Source of the DNA: Variibacter gotjawalensis
Lineage (GTDB): Bacteria > Pseudomonadota > Alphaproteobacteria > Rhizobiales > Xanthobacteraceae
Reading direction: 5' to 3'
DNA length: 64,000 nt
Assembly (NCBI RefSeq): GCF_002355335.1
Contig: NZ_AP014946.1
Span: 1,999,501 to 2,063,500 of the forward strand
The notes below the pieces were generated by a model. That model had not been told where the DNA came from. It made no database searches and saw nothing but the letters and a program-made list of their open reading frames with translations. The translations under genes and the position numbers were made by a program. Shown piece by piece: positions 51,960 through 60,890 of this stretch. Numbering within the stretch: the stretch's first letter is position 1; every line of letters starts with the position of its first letter.

Positions 51960-52940
51960 CTACTCCATCAGCTTGATGTTTCCGGCGCGAACGATCTCGC
52001 CCCATTTTTTGTTTTCGTCCTCGATGAACTTGCGGGCACCCGCCGTATCGCTACCGACGATCGTGTTTCCGCCTGCGATCAAACGGCGCTCCACTTCGGG
52101 ATCGGCGAGCGCGATCTTGATAGCCTTGTAGATGCGCTCGACGATCGCATCCGGTGTTTTGGCAGGAGCAAAAATGCCGACCCAGTTCTCCGCGTTGAAG
52201 CCGGGCAATCCGGACTCCGCGAGCGTCGGCACGTCAGGCAAGCGCTTCGAGCGTTGCAGGCCCGTAGACGCAATCGCGCGTAAATGGCCGGACTCGATCA
52301 GTGAGATGGTTGCAGAAACGGTGGAAAAGCTGAAGCTCACGACACCCGCGACGACATCGCTGATCGCCGCGCTATCCCCGCGATACGGGACGTGCACGAT
52401 GTCGATGCCGATCTGTCGGCGAAACATCTCGGTCGCAAGATGCGTCGGGCTGCCGACGCCAGAGGAGCCGTACTGAAGCTTGCCGTTGTTCTCTTTGAGA
52501 TACGCGATGAACTCGGCCGGGGTTTTCGGCGGCAGTTTTGGATTCTGCACGATGACGACATCGTTGGTCGCGACCAGACTCACCGGAATGAAGTCGTTCA
52601 CGGGGTCATAAGGCGCCTTCACCATGTGCGGATGGATTGCGAATGCACCAACGCTGCCGAGCAAAAGCGTATATCCATCAGGTGGAGACTTGGCGACGAC
52701 ATCCGTGCCGATGCGTCCGTTCGCGCCTGCGCGGTTCTCTACGATGATGGGCTGGCCGAGCTCGCGGCTCATGCGATCAGCGACCAGGCGACCGACATTG
52801 TCGGTGACGCCGCCTGGGGTAAACGGGATCACAAGTTTGATCGGACGATCCGGATATGTCTCAGCGGCAGCCGGTAACACTGACGCGACAGCGAATGCGG
52901 CAATGAGAACGTGCGCGAAGCGTGCGACGTTGAATGGCAT
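51960..52940 (-). CDS. Bug-type TTT substrate-binding protein, Sec signal
   Basis: A 326-residue Bug protein, first gene of the operon. A strong GGGAGG site precedes ATG 52940. The signal MPFNVARFAHVLIAAFAVAS ends near LPAAAETYP and has no twin arginines. Mature motifs are LVIPFTPGGVTDNVGRLVAD, VENRAGANGRIGTDVVAK and HVPYRGDSAAISDVVAG. It is divergent from the LysR gene at 53033, with 92 bases between, and is presumably controlled by it. Confidence 0.9.
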   Translation of the reverse strand: MPFNVARFAHVLIAAFAVASVLPAAAETYPDRPIKLVIPFTPGGVTDNVGRLVADRMSRELGQPIIVENRAGANGRIGTDVVAKSPPDGYTLLLGSVGAFAIHPHMVKAPYDPVNDFIPVSLVATNDVVIVQNPKLPPKTPAEFIAYLKENNGKLQYGSSGVGSPTHLATEMFRRQIGIDIVHVPYRGDSAAISDVVAGVVSFSFSTVSATISLIESGHLRAIASTGLQRSKRLPDVPTLAESGLPGFNAENWVGIFAPAKTPDAIVERIYKAIKIALADPEVERRLIAGGNTIVGSDTAGARKFIEDENKKWGEIVRAGNIKLME

Positions 52941-53032
52941 CCAATCCTCCCGTTTTTTTGAGAGGATAGGCAGGTCGGTCTTATTTGTGAATTATCATTT
53001 GGCTATCAGACTAATTCGAATATCGTATTACG

Positions 53033-53911
53033 ATGAATCTGAGATCGCTCCGCTGTTTCATTGCTGTGGCCGACGAGTTGAACTTCAGCCGTGCCGCCAA
53101 GCGATTGAACATGTCGCAGCCGCCGTTGACGCAGCACATCAAAAACCTCGAAGAAGAACTTGGCGCTGTCTTGTTCCATCGAACGAAACGTACCGTGCAG
53201 ATATCAGAGGTCGGAGCAGCATTGCTCGACGAAGCGCGGCGTTTGCTCGCGCATGCGGACGGGCTGCCGCATCTTGCCCAGCGTGCAAAAGGAGGTGGAA
53301 CGGGTTTGCTTCGCGCCGGATTCGTGGCTTCGGCCGTCTTCACGCGAGCGCGATCGCTCTACACCAAGCTTTCGTTCGGCATACCAGGCATCGTGACGAT
53401 GTGGCAGGAGATGAACTCGGCGGAACAGATGGCCGCGCTACGCGAAGGCAAGCTCGATATCGGTTTCGCCTATCTCGCCGCCGAAAGCGAAGACCTAAAA
53501 TCGAAAGTGGTCTTTCGAGATCCGATCGTCGTAACCGTGCCGGAGCATCACCGGTTCGCTAAGCGCCGCAGTATTCGACTAACCGAACTGCGCGACGACG
53601 ATTTCGTCCTTCCAGTTCGCCATTTGTCGCCACGCTTCTACGATCGCGTCATCTCCGCCTGCCACGAAGCGGGCCTGAGCCCGACGATCCCACACCAGCC
53701 GCGACATATGCTGTCGATACTCAGTCTGGTGTCGATGGGAGCAGGAGTTTCGTTTCTACCGCGATCGCTAGCCAAGGCAGGTTTTCCCGGCGTCGCATTT
53801 TTGAACATCGCGGGAACGACGCCGGACATCGAGCTTTCCGTCGTTTGGCATCCGGACAACATCTCGCCGGCTTTGCGGCGTGCTCTTCAGGTCATTGTGC
53901 CGCTGTGCTGA
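53033..53911 (+). CDS. LysR family transcriptional regulator
   Basis: A 292-residue LysR regulator of the CatM/BenM/CbbR-like style: MNLRSLRCFIAVADELNFSR, then HTH AKRLNMSQPPLTQHIKNLEE and LGAVLFHRTKRTVQ. It has the SQPP-LTQHIKNLE segment typical of activators of aromatic or organic acid catabolism. It is divergent from the Bug-CoA transferase-crotonase-SDR-Bug operon. The 92-base spacer contains an AT-rich ATTCGAAT palindrome at 53014-53021 that may be part of its site. Confidence 0.9.
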   Translation: MNLRSLRCFIAVADELNFSRAAKRLNMSQPPLTQHIKNLEEELGAVLFHRTKRTVQISEVGAALLDEARRLLAHADGLPHLAQRAKGGGTGLLRAGFVASAVFTRARSLYTKLSFGIPGIVTMWQEMNSAEQMAALREGKLDIGFAYLAAESEDLKSKVVFRDPIVVTVPEHHRFAKRRSIRLTELRDDDFVLPVRHLSPRFYDRVISACHEAGLSPTIPHQPRHMLSILSLVSMGAGVSFLPRSLAKAGFPGVAFLNIAGTTPDIELSVVWHPDNISPALRRALQVIVPLC

Positions 53912-54010
53912 ACAGCATGCGATTGAGTGGTTTTGGGCGCGGCGAACTCGAAATCCCGAAGCTTCGTGTGCAGCAACGCGTTTGACTACGGATTTGCCGA
54001 TTGGAAAGAT

Positions 54011-54553
54011 TCAGCGAGGTCCGTCGCCACACCGCGGATGCAGCCTGCCGCCATCAGCGATCGCCATGATGATCATAATCTCGTTGGGCCTGGGGGCATC
54101 GGCAATCGCAACGGTCATCGTATCGAAATGATCGAACGACCAGGGATCATCCTTGTGCGCGAGCGGAACATCGATGCTCACGCCGCAGGCGCCAACTTTG
54201 ACGTTCGACGGGATCACGTTCTTGCCGCCGCCGACAGCAGAGCGCATCGGCTTTCCGAGCATGGGATGAATACACGCTCCGCCATGCTCGAACTCGCCGT
54301 GAGTGCCGACGATTGCCGCCTTGCCATACGATATCGGGCTTTGTGATAGCTGACGTACGACATCAGGCATCAATAGTTCTCCCACTGCCTTTCCGGCTTC
54401 GAATAGTTCGGTGAGATCTTCGACGAAGCGGCCGGCAAATGGATTCTCGATAACGGCCAAGCCCACGACGCGAACGATAGGCCGCTCGCCGACTTTAGTT
54501 ATTTCCGCCGTGACATCTTCACGAAGAATGGCAGTTTTGCGTATGTGCAGCAT
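54011..54553 (-). CDS. AA_synth (DUF1185) family protein
   Basis: A 180-residue protein from ATG 54553. It carries the DUF1185/amino acid synthesis family pattern: VGLAVIENPFAGRFVEDLTE near residue 30, AIVGTHGEFEHGGACIHPML near residue 80, and GKPMRSAVGGGKNVIPSNVK near residue 100. It ends soon after GGRLHPRCGDG. Members are found in catabolic clusters beside amidases, hydantoinases and ring-opening genes; the biochemical role is poorly defined. It stands divergent from a Bug gene at 54729. Confidence 0.8.
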   Translation of the reverse strand: MLHIRKTAILREDVTAEITKVGERPIVRVVGLAVIENPFAGRFVEDLTELFEAGKAVGELLMPDVVRQLSQSPISYGKAAIVGTHGEFEHGGACIHPMLGKPMRSAVGGGKNVIPSNVKVGACGVSIDVPLAHKDDPWSFDHFDTMTVAIADAPRPNEIMIIMAIADGGRLHPRCGDGPR

Positions 54554-54728
54554 TGTCGCCCTGTGCTTGTTCAAACGCAGTGAAAAGAACTGCAGACCCA
54601 CGAGCATCTTGGAGCATTCTGTTGTTACGGTTCAAGTGAGGAAGAGGCTCTAGCTGCAGCTCTGCTGCACGTGTAGGCTGACGACAATCGATCTCGGCAA
54701 AAGAAGATCGAGTAGGGAGTGGACGTCG

Positions 54729-55694
54729 ATGCTCAGATTGCTCCTCTTTGTCGGTGCGTTCGTCGTTGCTGTCTTCGGCGCGCCCGCATTCTCTCAGTCA
54801 TCTTGGCCGGAGCGGAACATAACGCTTGTCGTTCCGTTCGCGGCGGGCGGAAGTTCGGACATCACGGCTCGACTCGTGGCCGAGCGCCTGAGCAAGGAAC
54901 TCGGCCGAACCATCGTCGTCGAGAACCGGGCAGGGGCTGGAGGGAACATCGGAGCAGCGACCGTCGCCCGCGCCACACCGGATGGCTACACGCTGCTCTT
55001 GAGCACGAGCACGATGGCCGTCAACGCAGCCCTCTACAAGAATATGGGCTTCGATCTCAAAGCCGACCTCGTTCCGATCTCGCAGCTGACGACCATACCG
55101 AATGTTCTGATTGTTGCGGCGGATTTTCCGGCGAAGTCTCTCGCCGAATTCATCGAGCATACGCGCCGTGCCAAGCCGCAAGTCACTTACGGGTCCGCGG
55201 GAGTGGGCACGTCGCAACACATGGCAGCCGAGCTTTTCAAGAAGGCCGCGCAGATCGATTGGGTTCACGTTCCGTACAAGGGAGGCGCGCAAGCCAACAA
55301 CGATCTTCTGGCCGGACACATTCAGGCGGTGTTCGCGCCGATGGTCGAAATCCTGCCGTTCATCGAGGCAGGGAAAGTTCGGCCGCTGGGGGTCACCACC
55401 TTACAGAGGTCACCGCGTCTGCCGAACGTTTCGACTATCGACGAGTCGCTCAAAGGCTTCGAGTTTCAGCTTTGGAACGGGCTTTTCGCACCGAAGGGCA
55501 CGCCGAACGACATCATCGAGCGGCTCGCGGCCGCAACGCGTGTCGCTCTCGCCGATCCGGCGCTGTCCAGGCAGTTCAACGATCAAGGAACGATCATTAT
55601 CGGCAGCTCGCCGCGCGAGTTCGCGACGTTCCTCGGGGAGCAGATTGAGCGAATGGGGGCGTTGGTGCGAGACTCCGGCGCGCGCATCGATTGA
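54729..55694 (+). CDS. Bug-type TTT substrate-binding protein, Sec signal
   Basis: A 321-residue Bug protein from ATG 54729. A GGGAG site lies about 12 bases upstream. The signal MLRLLLFVGAFVVAVFGAPA is a hydrophobic Sec type ending at FSQSS. Mature motifs are LVVPFAAGGSSDITARLVAE, VENRAGAGGNIGAATVAR and HVPYKGGAQANNDLLAGH. It is divergent from the AA_synth gene and may share its control region. No TctAB partner is visible. Confidence 0.88.
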   Translation: MLRLLLFVGAFVVAVFGAPAFSQSSWPERNITLVVPFAAGGSSDITARLVAERLSKELGRTIVVENRAGAGGNIGAATVARATPDGYTLLLSTSTMAVNAALYKNMGFDLKADLVPISQLTTIPNVLIVAADFPAKSLAEFIEHTRRAKPQVTYGSAGVGTSQHMAAELFKKAAQIDWVHVPYKGGAQANNDLLAGHIQAVFAPMVEILPFIEAGKVRPLGVTTLQRSPRLPNVSTIDESLKGFEFQLWNGLFAPKGTPNDIIERLAAATRVALADPALSRQFNDQGTIIIGSSPREFATFLGEQIERMGALVRDSGARID

Positions 55695-55747
55695 GTCTCC
55701 GTCGCGCATGCAGGACGCTGTCGCGCCAAAAGCTTTTGCTGTCGCGA

Positions 55748-56020
55748 TCAGAGCGCGAAGCGGAGCAAAGTGAGGCCGTGAAATACGGCGGCGCCAGCAG
55801 CCGAGATGGAAGCAATCCGATTCCATCTCGACTGCGCTTTGATCGTTTCGATCACGTCGTAGCGGCGACCGCTCGAGTCGTCGTCATAAAGTCCGTGGCC
55901 CGGGACATGACCTTTGTCGACGCCTGCCGGCGCGGGAACCCAGATGGTCGCGGAGCGATGCCACGTCACGGCCGCGATGACGGCCAGGATTGCCGAGATG
56001 ATTGCGAACGTCGTCTGCAT
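55748..56020 (-). CDS. Small membrane protein (90 residues)
   Basis: ATG 56020 has GAAGG six bases upstream. The product has an N-terminal membrane segment (TTFAIISAILAVIAAVTW), a polar loop of about 45 residues rich in Asp, Gly and Arg (including GHGLYDDDSSGRRYDV), and a second segment at the C-terminus (IASISAAGAAVFHGLTLL). I do not recognise the family. It lies downstream of the Bug gene at 56068 on the same strand, 47 bases after that gene's stop. Confidence 0.6.
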   Translation of the reverse strand: MQTTFAIISAILAVIAAVTWHRSATIWVPAPAGVDKGHVPGHGLYDDDSSGRRYDVIETIKAQSRWNRIASISAAGAAVFHGLTLLRFAL

Positions 56021-56067
56021 AGTAGCCTTCACGTTGCGTGAGTAGAGAGCGGTCGCGCGAGCCCGCA

Positions 56068-57054
56068 TTACTCGATCTGAATCTTGGCTGCGGCGATCAC
56101 AGGCTCCCAGAGCGCGACTTGGTCTGCGATGAAACGCGACGCGTGCTCCGGTCCGGAATCGATGACCGGCGTGAACGCGATCTTCTGCAACTCCTGCGAC
56201 ATGTCGGCGCTGGACATGATCTCCCGCGCAGCCTTGGCGAGCACGTTCAAACGATCGCCCGGTGTGCCGGGTGGTGCAGAGATGTAGTAGATGATGCGCG
56301 TGACGACGTCCAAGCCTGCTTCACGCGCGGTCGGAATCTCCGGTGCGAGCGTTAGTCGGCCGTCGCCGAGAATCGCGATGATTTTCAGATTGCCTTCTCG
56401 GTGATGCTGCAGCAAAGGCGGCGGAGTATCGACGATGAAGTCGATGTTGCCGGCGATGACATCTTGGATCGCGGGTGCGCCGCCGCGATAAGGCGCGTGA
56501 ACGATGTCGAGCCCGCCGGCGCGCATCTTGAGCAATTCACACGACAGATGCGGCACGCCGCCGAGCCCAGAACTACCGTATGTGAGTTTGCCGGGATTGG
56601 CGCGAGCCTTGGCGACGAGCTCGGCCAGCGAGTTGACCTTCGCCTTGTTGCTGACGGCGAGAACGAGCGGCGAGATCGTGAGGATGGAAATCGGAGCAAA
56701 GCCGGAGACCGGATCAAACGGCCGCGTGCGCCTGGTCAAGGGACCGGTTACGCCGGATGTCGGGCTATGAAAGATCAGCGTGTAACCGTCGGCGGGAGCG
56801 CGGCTCACCTCAAGCCCGGCTGTGATGCCGCCGCCGCCGCCGCGATTGTCCACGATCACCGACTGACCGAGGAGCCGGCCGAGGCGGTCAGAGAAAAGTC
56901 GGGCGAATGTATCGGCACCTCCGCCGGCCGCAAACGGGACGATCAAGCGAACATTGGCGCTCGGATAGCTCGCTTGAGCAAAGGCAGCACCGCCGACAAT
57001 TGTGGCGCCGACGCTTGCCAGACCGGCTATCGCCGTTCTTCGGTCTATTTGCAT
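56068..57054 (-). CDS. Bug-type TTT substrate-binding protein, Tat-like signal
   Basis: A 328-residue Bug protein. ATG 57054 follows GGGAGG nine bases upstream; a longer frame exists but lacks such a site. The signal MQIDRRTAIAGLASVGATIV has twin arginines and ends near AAFAQASYP. Mature motifs are LIVPFAAGGGADTFARLFSD, VDNRGGGGGITAGLEVSR and HAPYRGGAPAIQDVIAGN. It is downstream of the MarR gene, and a small membrane protein follows it. Confidence 0.88.
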   Translation of the reverse strand: MQIDRRTAIAGLASVGATIVGGAAFAQASYPSANVRLIVPFAAGGGADTFARLFSDRLGRLLGQSVIVDNRGGGGGITAGLEVSRAPADGYTLIFHSPTSGVTGPLTRRTRPFDPVSGFAPISILTISPLVLAVSNKAKVNSLAELVAKARANPGKLTYGSSGLGGVPHLSCELLKMRAGGLDIVHAPYRGGAPAIQDVIAGNIDFIVDTPPPLLQHHREGNLKIIAILGDGRLTLAPEIPTAREAGLDVVTRIIYYISAPPGTPGDRLNVLAKAAREIMSSADMSQELQKIAFTPVIDSGPEHASRFIADQVALWEPVIAAAKIQIE

Positions 57055-57258
57055 TGCTGTCGGCCTCCCGTTTTTTTGTACTGCCGCGAGCTTGCATCGC
57101 TTGGCGGCCTTTGAGCAATGGGCCGGTTCGCAATCATTTAGTGTCTCGTGCGCCGTAACCTGTTGCACGCAATTCCGGTTGAGAAGCGCGCACTCCTACT
57201 TGCCAGGCCAGAGAGCCAGCCTTGAGCGTATCGTAGCCAGGCGGCAATCTTGGGGTTG

Positions 57259-57783
57259 TCAGTCGACGCCCTCGCTAATTAGTGTTCTACCTTCCGTCAG
57301 GATTTTCTCGAACATACGCATGACGAGCGCCATCTCGGAGCGGGAAAGTCCGGAGAACAATCGATCGTTGACCGCGCGAAGATCGTCGCTCAGCTGCGCA
57401 CAAAGCCTATCGCCCTTTGCCGTCAGGCCGAGTTTCCACGCGCGGCCGTCAGAATGATCTGCCGTCTTCATTACAAGATTTCGCCTTACTAGACCCCCGA
57501 TATCTGTCGTCACATTCGGCTGGGCAATGTGCAAATGGTCCGCAACTTGCCGAAGGCTTGGAGACGGCTCCAGTTTCGAGACTGCGATTAAGACTGCGAG
57601 TTCACTAGACTTGAGGCTGTACGTTTTTGCCGTACGGCGCCTTAAATTTTGGAGCATCGACGCTGCGGCGAAAAACTCGGACATGAAGTCGCGAAACGGC
57701 CGCTCGTCGCCTCGATCGAGGAGGCCTGTATTCCCCACAGTGCGGGTGGTGCGTGGAGCTCGTTTTCGCTGCGTGTGAGGCAT
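57259..57783 (-). CDS. MarR family transcriptional regulator
   Basis: A 174-residue regulator. The winged HTH centres on PSLRQVADHLHIAQPNVTTD then IGGLVRRNLVMKTADHSDGR. Flanking helices give the usual dimer interface. The N-terminal 30 residues are basic and longer than in many MarR proteins. It is divergent from the molybdopterin oxidoreductase operon; the 129-base spacer holds a 19-base dyad typical of a MarR operator. It probably represses that operon until a phenolic or related ligand binds. Confidence 0.88.
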   Translation of the reverse strand: MPHTQRKRAPRTTRTVGNTGLLDRGDERPFRDFMSEFFAAASMLQNLRRRTAKTYSLKSSELAVLIAVSKLEPSPSLRQVADHLHIAQPNVTTDIGGLVRRNLVMKTADHSDGRAWKLGLTAKGDRLCAQLSDDLRAVNDRLFSGLSRSEMALVMRMFEKILTEGRTLISEGVD

Positions 57784-57865
57784 TGAGGAACCGGGATCGG
57801 GTTATCAGAAGCGCTCGCATACCACAGAACCGCGATCGCAGCACACACGCGCGCTTACGATTGAC

Positions 57866-57884
57866 TACATATAGTTCATATGTA
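57866..57884. promoter_or_regulatory. 19-bp dyad, likely MarR operator
   Basis: TACATAT, five bases (agttc), then ATATGTA form a perfect 7+5+7 dyad. A third half site, ATATGTA, lies at 57897-57903, immediately before the oxidoreductase ribosome site. It lies 29 bases upstream of that start. Size, symmetry and AT content suit MarR binding, and the third half site could allow cooperative binding. Confidence 0.7.
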
Positions 57885-57912
57885 TCCTGGATAATGATAT
57901 GTAGAGGTTGTC

Positions 57913-60090
57913 GTGCAATCGCATCAATCAGGCGTGACCGTGGTGCCGAGCACCTGTTGGGAATGCGGTGCAATCTGTGGGTCGCTGTTAACGGTCCAAA
58001 ACGAACGCGTGACGAAGATCGCGCCAAATCCCGCGCATCCAGCTTCTACCGGGGCTTTCTGCATCAAAGGCATTCGCGGAGCGCGTGAGTGGACCGATCA
58101 AGCGGTCCGGCTCCGCTCACCTCTGCGCCGCGTCGGCGATCGCGGTAGTGGGCGCTTCGAGAGAATATCCTGGGACGACGCATTGGACGAGACTGCGGCC
58201 GCTCTACGGAAGGTGCGCGCGGCTCACGGCCCTCTCGCCATCGCCGGCGCGGTCAGCGGGGCGTTCTTCAGTCGCGGCCTGTTCATGGCGCTTCTCATGC
58301 GCTCGCTAGGATCGCCGAACTGGCTCATAAACCAGGATCTCTGTGGCGGATGCCGTGGGGTGAGCCAGAAGATGACCGGCCTCGACGTCGCAGGTGGCGA
58401 AGACATCGACAACGCGAACTGCGTTATGATTGTAGGTCGCAATCCTGCGATTGCGGATCCGCCCCAATGGATGGCCATAAAGCGAGCGAAAGCCAAGGGC
58501 GCCAAGATCGTCGTGATCGACCCGTTTCGAAGTCCAGCCGTTGAGATTGCGGATCTCTGGTTGCGGCCGGCGCCTGGGACCGACGGCGCTCTGGCGCTCG
58601 CACTTACACATGTGCTTATCGCGGAGGATATGTACAGCCGTGAAGATGTCGAGCACTGGTGTCACGGGTTCGACGCGCTCGCGGAGCGCGTGCGGCCTTG
58701 TACTCCCGAATGGGCGCAGCGCGAGACCGGGATCTCAGCAAGCGATATCGTTACGGCGGCGCGAGTTTACGGAGAGGGCCCTTCATGCATCGTGACTGGC
58801 CATGGCATCGACGCTGCGAGCAACGGAGTACAAACCTTCCGTGCTTATGAGTGTCTGATTGGGATCAGCGGCAACGTCGATCGCATCGGCGGCAACAGAC
58901 GGTCAAAGAAACCGCCAGGTTTCAGAACATATTTCGATATCCTCTTCGACTCGGCATTTCGATTGCCGGCAGACGTTGAAGAACAGCGCATCGGCGCAGC
59001 GAAATTTCCGCTCTGGTCCGGCCCTCTCGGATTTCAGATGGCGTGTCACAACCCATCGGTGATCGAAGCCATCCTTACAGGCAACCCATATCCGATCAAA
59101 GCGCTCTACATGAGCGGCGTCAACATCGCGGTCACTTATCCGGATACGAAGCGAACAATCGATGCTTTGAAGAGCCTAGATCATGTCGTAGTTGCAGCGC
59201 ACACGATGACGCCGACCGCTGCGTGGGCAGACATCGTCCTGCCGAAGACGACGACTCTGGAAGAAGAGCAAGTTCATATCCATCAAGGCGGTCCATGCGT
59301 CACATTCACGGCCGCTGCAGGAAGGCCGAACGGAGACGTCAAGTCTGACATCGAGATCGCGCGGGGACTTATCGAGCGGCTGGCTGCAGACGGCGATGCC
59401 GACGAGCGGTTTCTGCCGTGGCGAAGCCAAGCCGAGTTCAACCGCTTCCTGCTCGCCGATAGCGAAGTTGACATCGATCTGCTCAAGAAAACCGGATTCT
59501 ACACCTTCCCCTTCGAGCAGCGGAATTTTCACAGCAAGCCATTCGCGACACCGACTGGAAAGATCGAGCTCTATTCAGAGACGATGGCATCAGTCGGTCA
59601 TGATCCTCTGCCGAACTACATTCCGCCTTCATATCGGCACACGACGCCGGACATTCAGGCTATCTATCCGCTGGTGCTACAGACGGGACTGCGTGAGAAG
59701 AGTTATCACCATTCTCGTTTTAGAGAACAGGCGTGGGCACGCAAGGTTTCGCCTGATCCGATCGTCTACATCCATCCGAAGACAGCGGAGGACTACGGCA
59801 TCTCCGACAATGTATGGATCGTCGTAGAAGTTGCGGGCGGCTCTGGGTCCTGCCGTTTGAAGGCAAAGATTACAGACGATACGTTGCCTGGCGTCCTGAC
59901 GACCGGCGTAGGCTGGTGGCTGCCGGAAGCGCCAGCTCCGCATTTCGGCGCCCGTGATGTGAACATCAATCATGCACTGCCTTACGGATCACGGTGGGAT
60001 CGCGCCAGCGGTTCTGCAGACACAAGAGGGCTTGCGTGTCGGTTGGAACTTCTGACTGATGCGGCATTGTCAGAACGAGAAGAAACATGA
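57913..60090 (+). CDS. Molybdopterin oxidoreductase (DMSO reductase family), Fe-S cluster-containing
   Basis: A 725-residue enzyme from GTG 57913, with AGAGGT upstream. Cys15, Cys18, Cys22 and Cys50 (CWECGAIC ... AFCIKG) bind an N-terminal [4Fe-4S] cluster. The Mo/W ligand is probably Cys144 in DLCGGC. Molybdopterin contacts are seen in VGRNPAIADPPQWM, GAKIVVIDPFRS and YMSGVNIAVTYPDTKR. There is no Tat signal, so it acts in the cytoplasm, unlike periplasmic DMSO reductases. Pyrogallol transhydroxylase- or acetylene hydratase-like and formate dehydrogenase-like branches are alternatives. No partner electron-transfer subunit is encoded nearby. The next two genes overlap it in series. Confidence 0.85.
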   Translation: MQSHQSGVTVVPSTCWECGAICGSLLTVQNERVTKIAPNPAHPASTGAFCIKGIRGAREWTDQAVRLRSPLRRVGDRGSGRFERISWDDALDETAAALRKVRAAHGPLAIAGAVSGAFFSRGLFMALLMRSLGSPNWLINQDLCGGCRGVSQKMTGLDVAGGEDIDNANCVMIVGRNPAIADPPQWMAIKRAKAKGAKIVVIDPFRSPAVEIADLWLRPAPGTDGALALALTHVLIAEDMYSREDVEHWCHGFDALAERVRPCTPEWAQRETGISASDIVTAARVYGEGPSCIVTGHGIDAASNGVQTFRAYECLIGISGNVDRIGGNRRSKKPPGFRTYFDILFDSAFRLPADVEEQRIGAAKFPLWSGPLGFQMACHNPSVIEAILTGNPYPIKALYMSGVNIAVTYPDTKRTIDALKSLDHVVVAAHTMTPTAAWADIVLPKTTTLEEEQVHIHQGGPCVTFTAAAGRPNGDVKSDIEIARGLIERLAADGDADERFLPWRSQAEFNRFLLADSEVDIDLLKKTGFYTFPFEQRNFHSKPFATPTGKIELYSETMASVGHDPLPNYIPPSYRHTTPDIQAIYPLVLQTGLREKSYHHSRFREQAWARKVSPDPIVYIHPKTAEDYGISDNVWIVVEVAGGSGSCRLKAKITDDTLPGVLTTGVGWWLPEAPAPHFGARDVNINHALPYGSRWDRASGSADTRGLACRLELLTDAALSEREET

Positions 60091-60890
60091 GCGCTCAAGC
60101 TCGGAGAGCCCAAATGGACCTTAATGCAATTGCCGACAATCTGCTTCAGGCGCATGAAGCGCGCGCACGGTTCGTTTCATTCGCTGCGGAAAACGGCGTC
60201 GATGACATTGCCAAAGCGTATTCGGTGCAGGAGCAACTCGTCGCGCGGCTCACGAAGAGCAACGGCGAATCCGTCGGCTATAAGATCGGTCTGACGTCGC
60301 ATCAGATGCAGGCCATGTGCGGCATCGCGCAGCCGATTGGTGGGCGCGTGCTGAAACAACGCGTGCATGCGTCCGGTGCAACGGTCGCGAGGGCGGACTT
60401 CGGCCGGGTAGGACTCGAGTTCGAAATAGGTCTAAGGCTTGGGCGCGATCTCGACGGGCGCAACAAGTCTTGTTCGGTCGATGAAATTGTCGCCGCGATC
60501 GATGGCGTCTGCGCCGCGATCGAACTGGTTGATGATCGCAATGCCGACTACGCAAAGCTGGATGTGCTTTCCTTGATCTGCGACAATTCTTGGAATGCTG
60601 GCGCCGTCCTCTCAGACTTTCAGTCCATGCCGTCGTCGTTGCGTGATCTTGAGGGCAAGATTTTTGAGAACGGCACGCTGGTCGATCGCGGAAGCGGCGA
60701 AGATGTTCTGGGGGATCCGGTGAATTCGTTAGCGTGGCTGTGCGAGCATCTTGCCGGGCGCGGCAAGCGATTGCGCAAAGGCGAGATTGTCCTCACAGGT
60801 AGCCTTGTCAAAACTAGATTCCCACAAGGGCCAACTGCCTATCGATACGATCTGTCGGACATTGGGTCGATCTCGGTCCAGATCACTTGA
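60087..60890 (+). CDS. 2-keto-4-pentenoate hydratase-like (MhpD family)
   Basis: A 267-residue enzyme from ATG 60087 overlapping the oxidoreductase stop. Motifs are AYSVQEQLVARLTKSNGE and YKIGLTSHQMQAMCGI near residue 70, LEFEIGLRLGRDL near residue 113, AIELVDDRNADYAKLD near residue 149 and the C-terminal EIVLTGSLVKTRFPQGPTAY. These are the metal and substrate positions of the MhpD/fumarylacetoacetase-like hydratase group, which adds water to 2-oxopent-4-enoates in aromatic meta-cleavage. A downstream role in degradation of an aromatic ring made accessible by the upstream oxidoreductase is plausible. Confidence 0.87.
   Translation: MSAQARRAQMDLNAIADNLLQAHEARARFVSFAAENGVDDIAKAYSVQEQLVARLTKSNGESVGYKIGLTSHQMQAMCGIAQPIGGRVLKQRVHASGATVARADFGRVGLEFEIGLRLGRDLDGRNKSCSVDEIVAAIDGVCAAIELVDDRNADYAKLDVLSLICDNSWNAGAVLSDFQSMPSSLRDLEGKIFENGTLVDRGSGEDVLGDPVNSLAWLCEHLAGRGKRLRKGEIVLTGSLVKTRFPQGPTAYRYDLSDIGSISVQIT

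Noticed and set aside
53014-53021. ATTCGAAT as a defined LysR operator
   Set aside because: Eight bases of symmetry is too little, and several T-N11-A arrangements fit the same spacer equally well.
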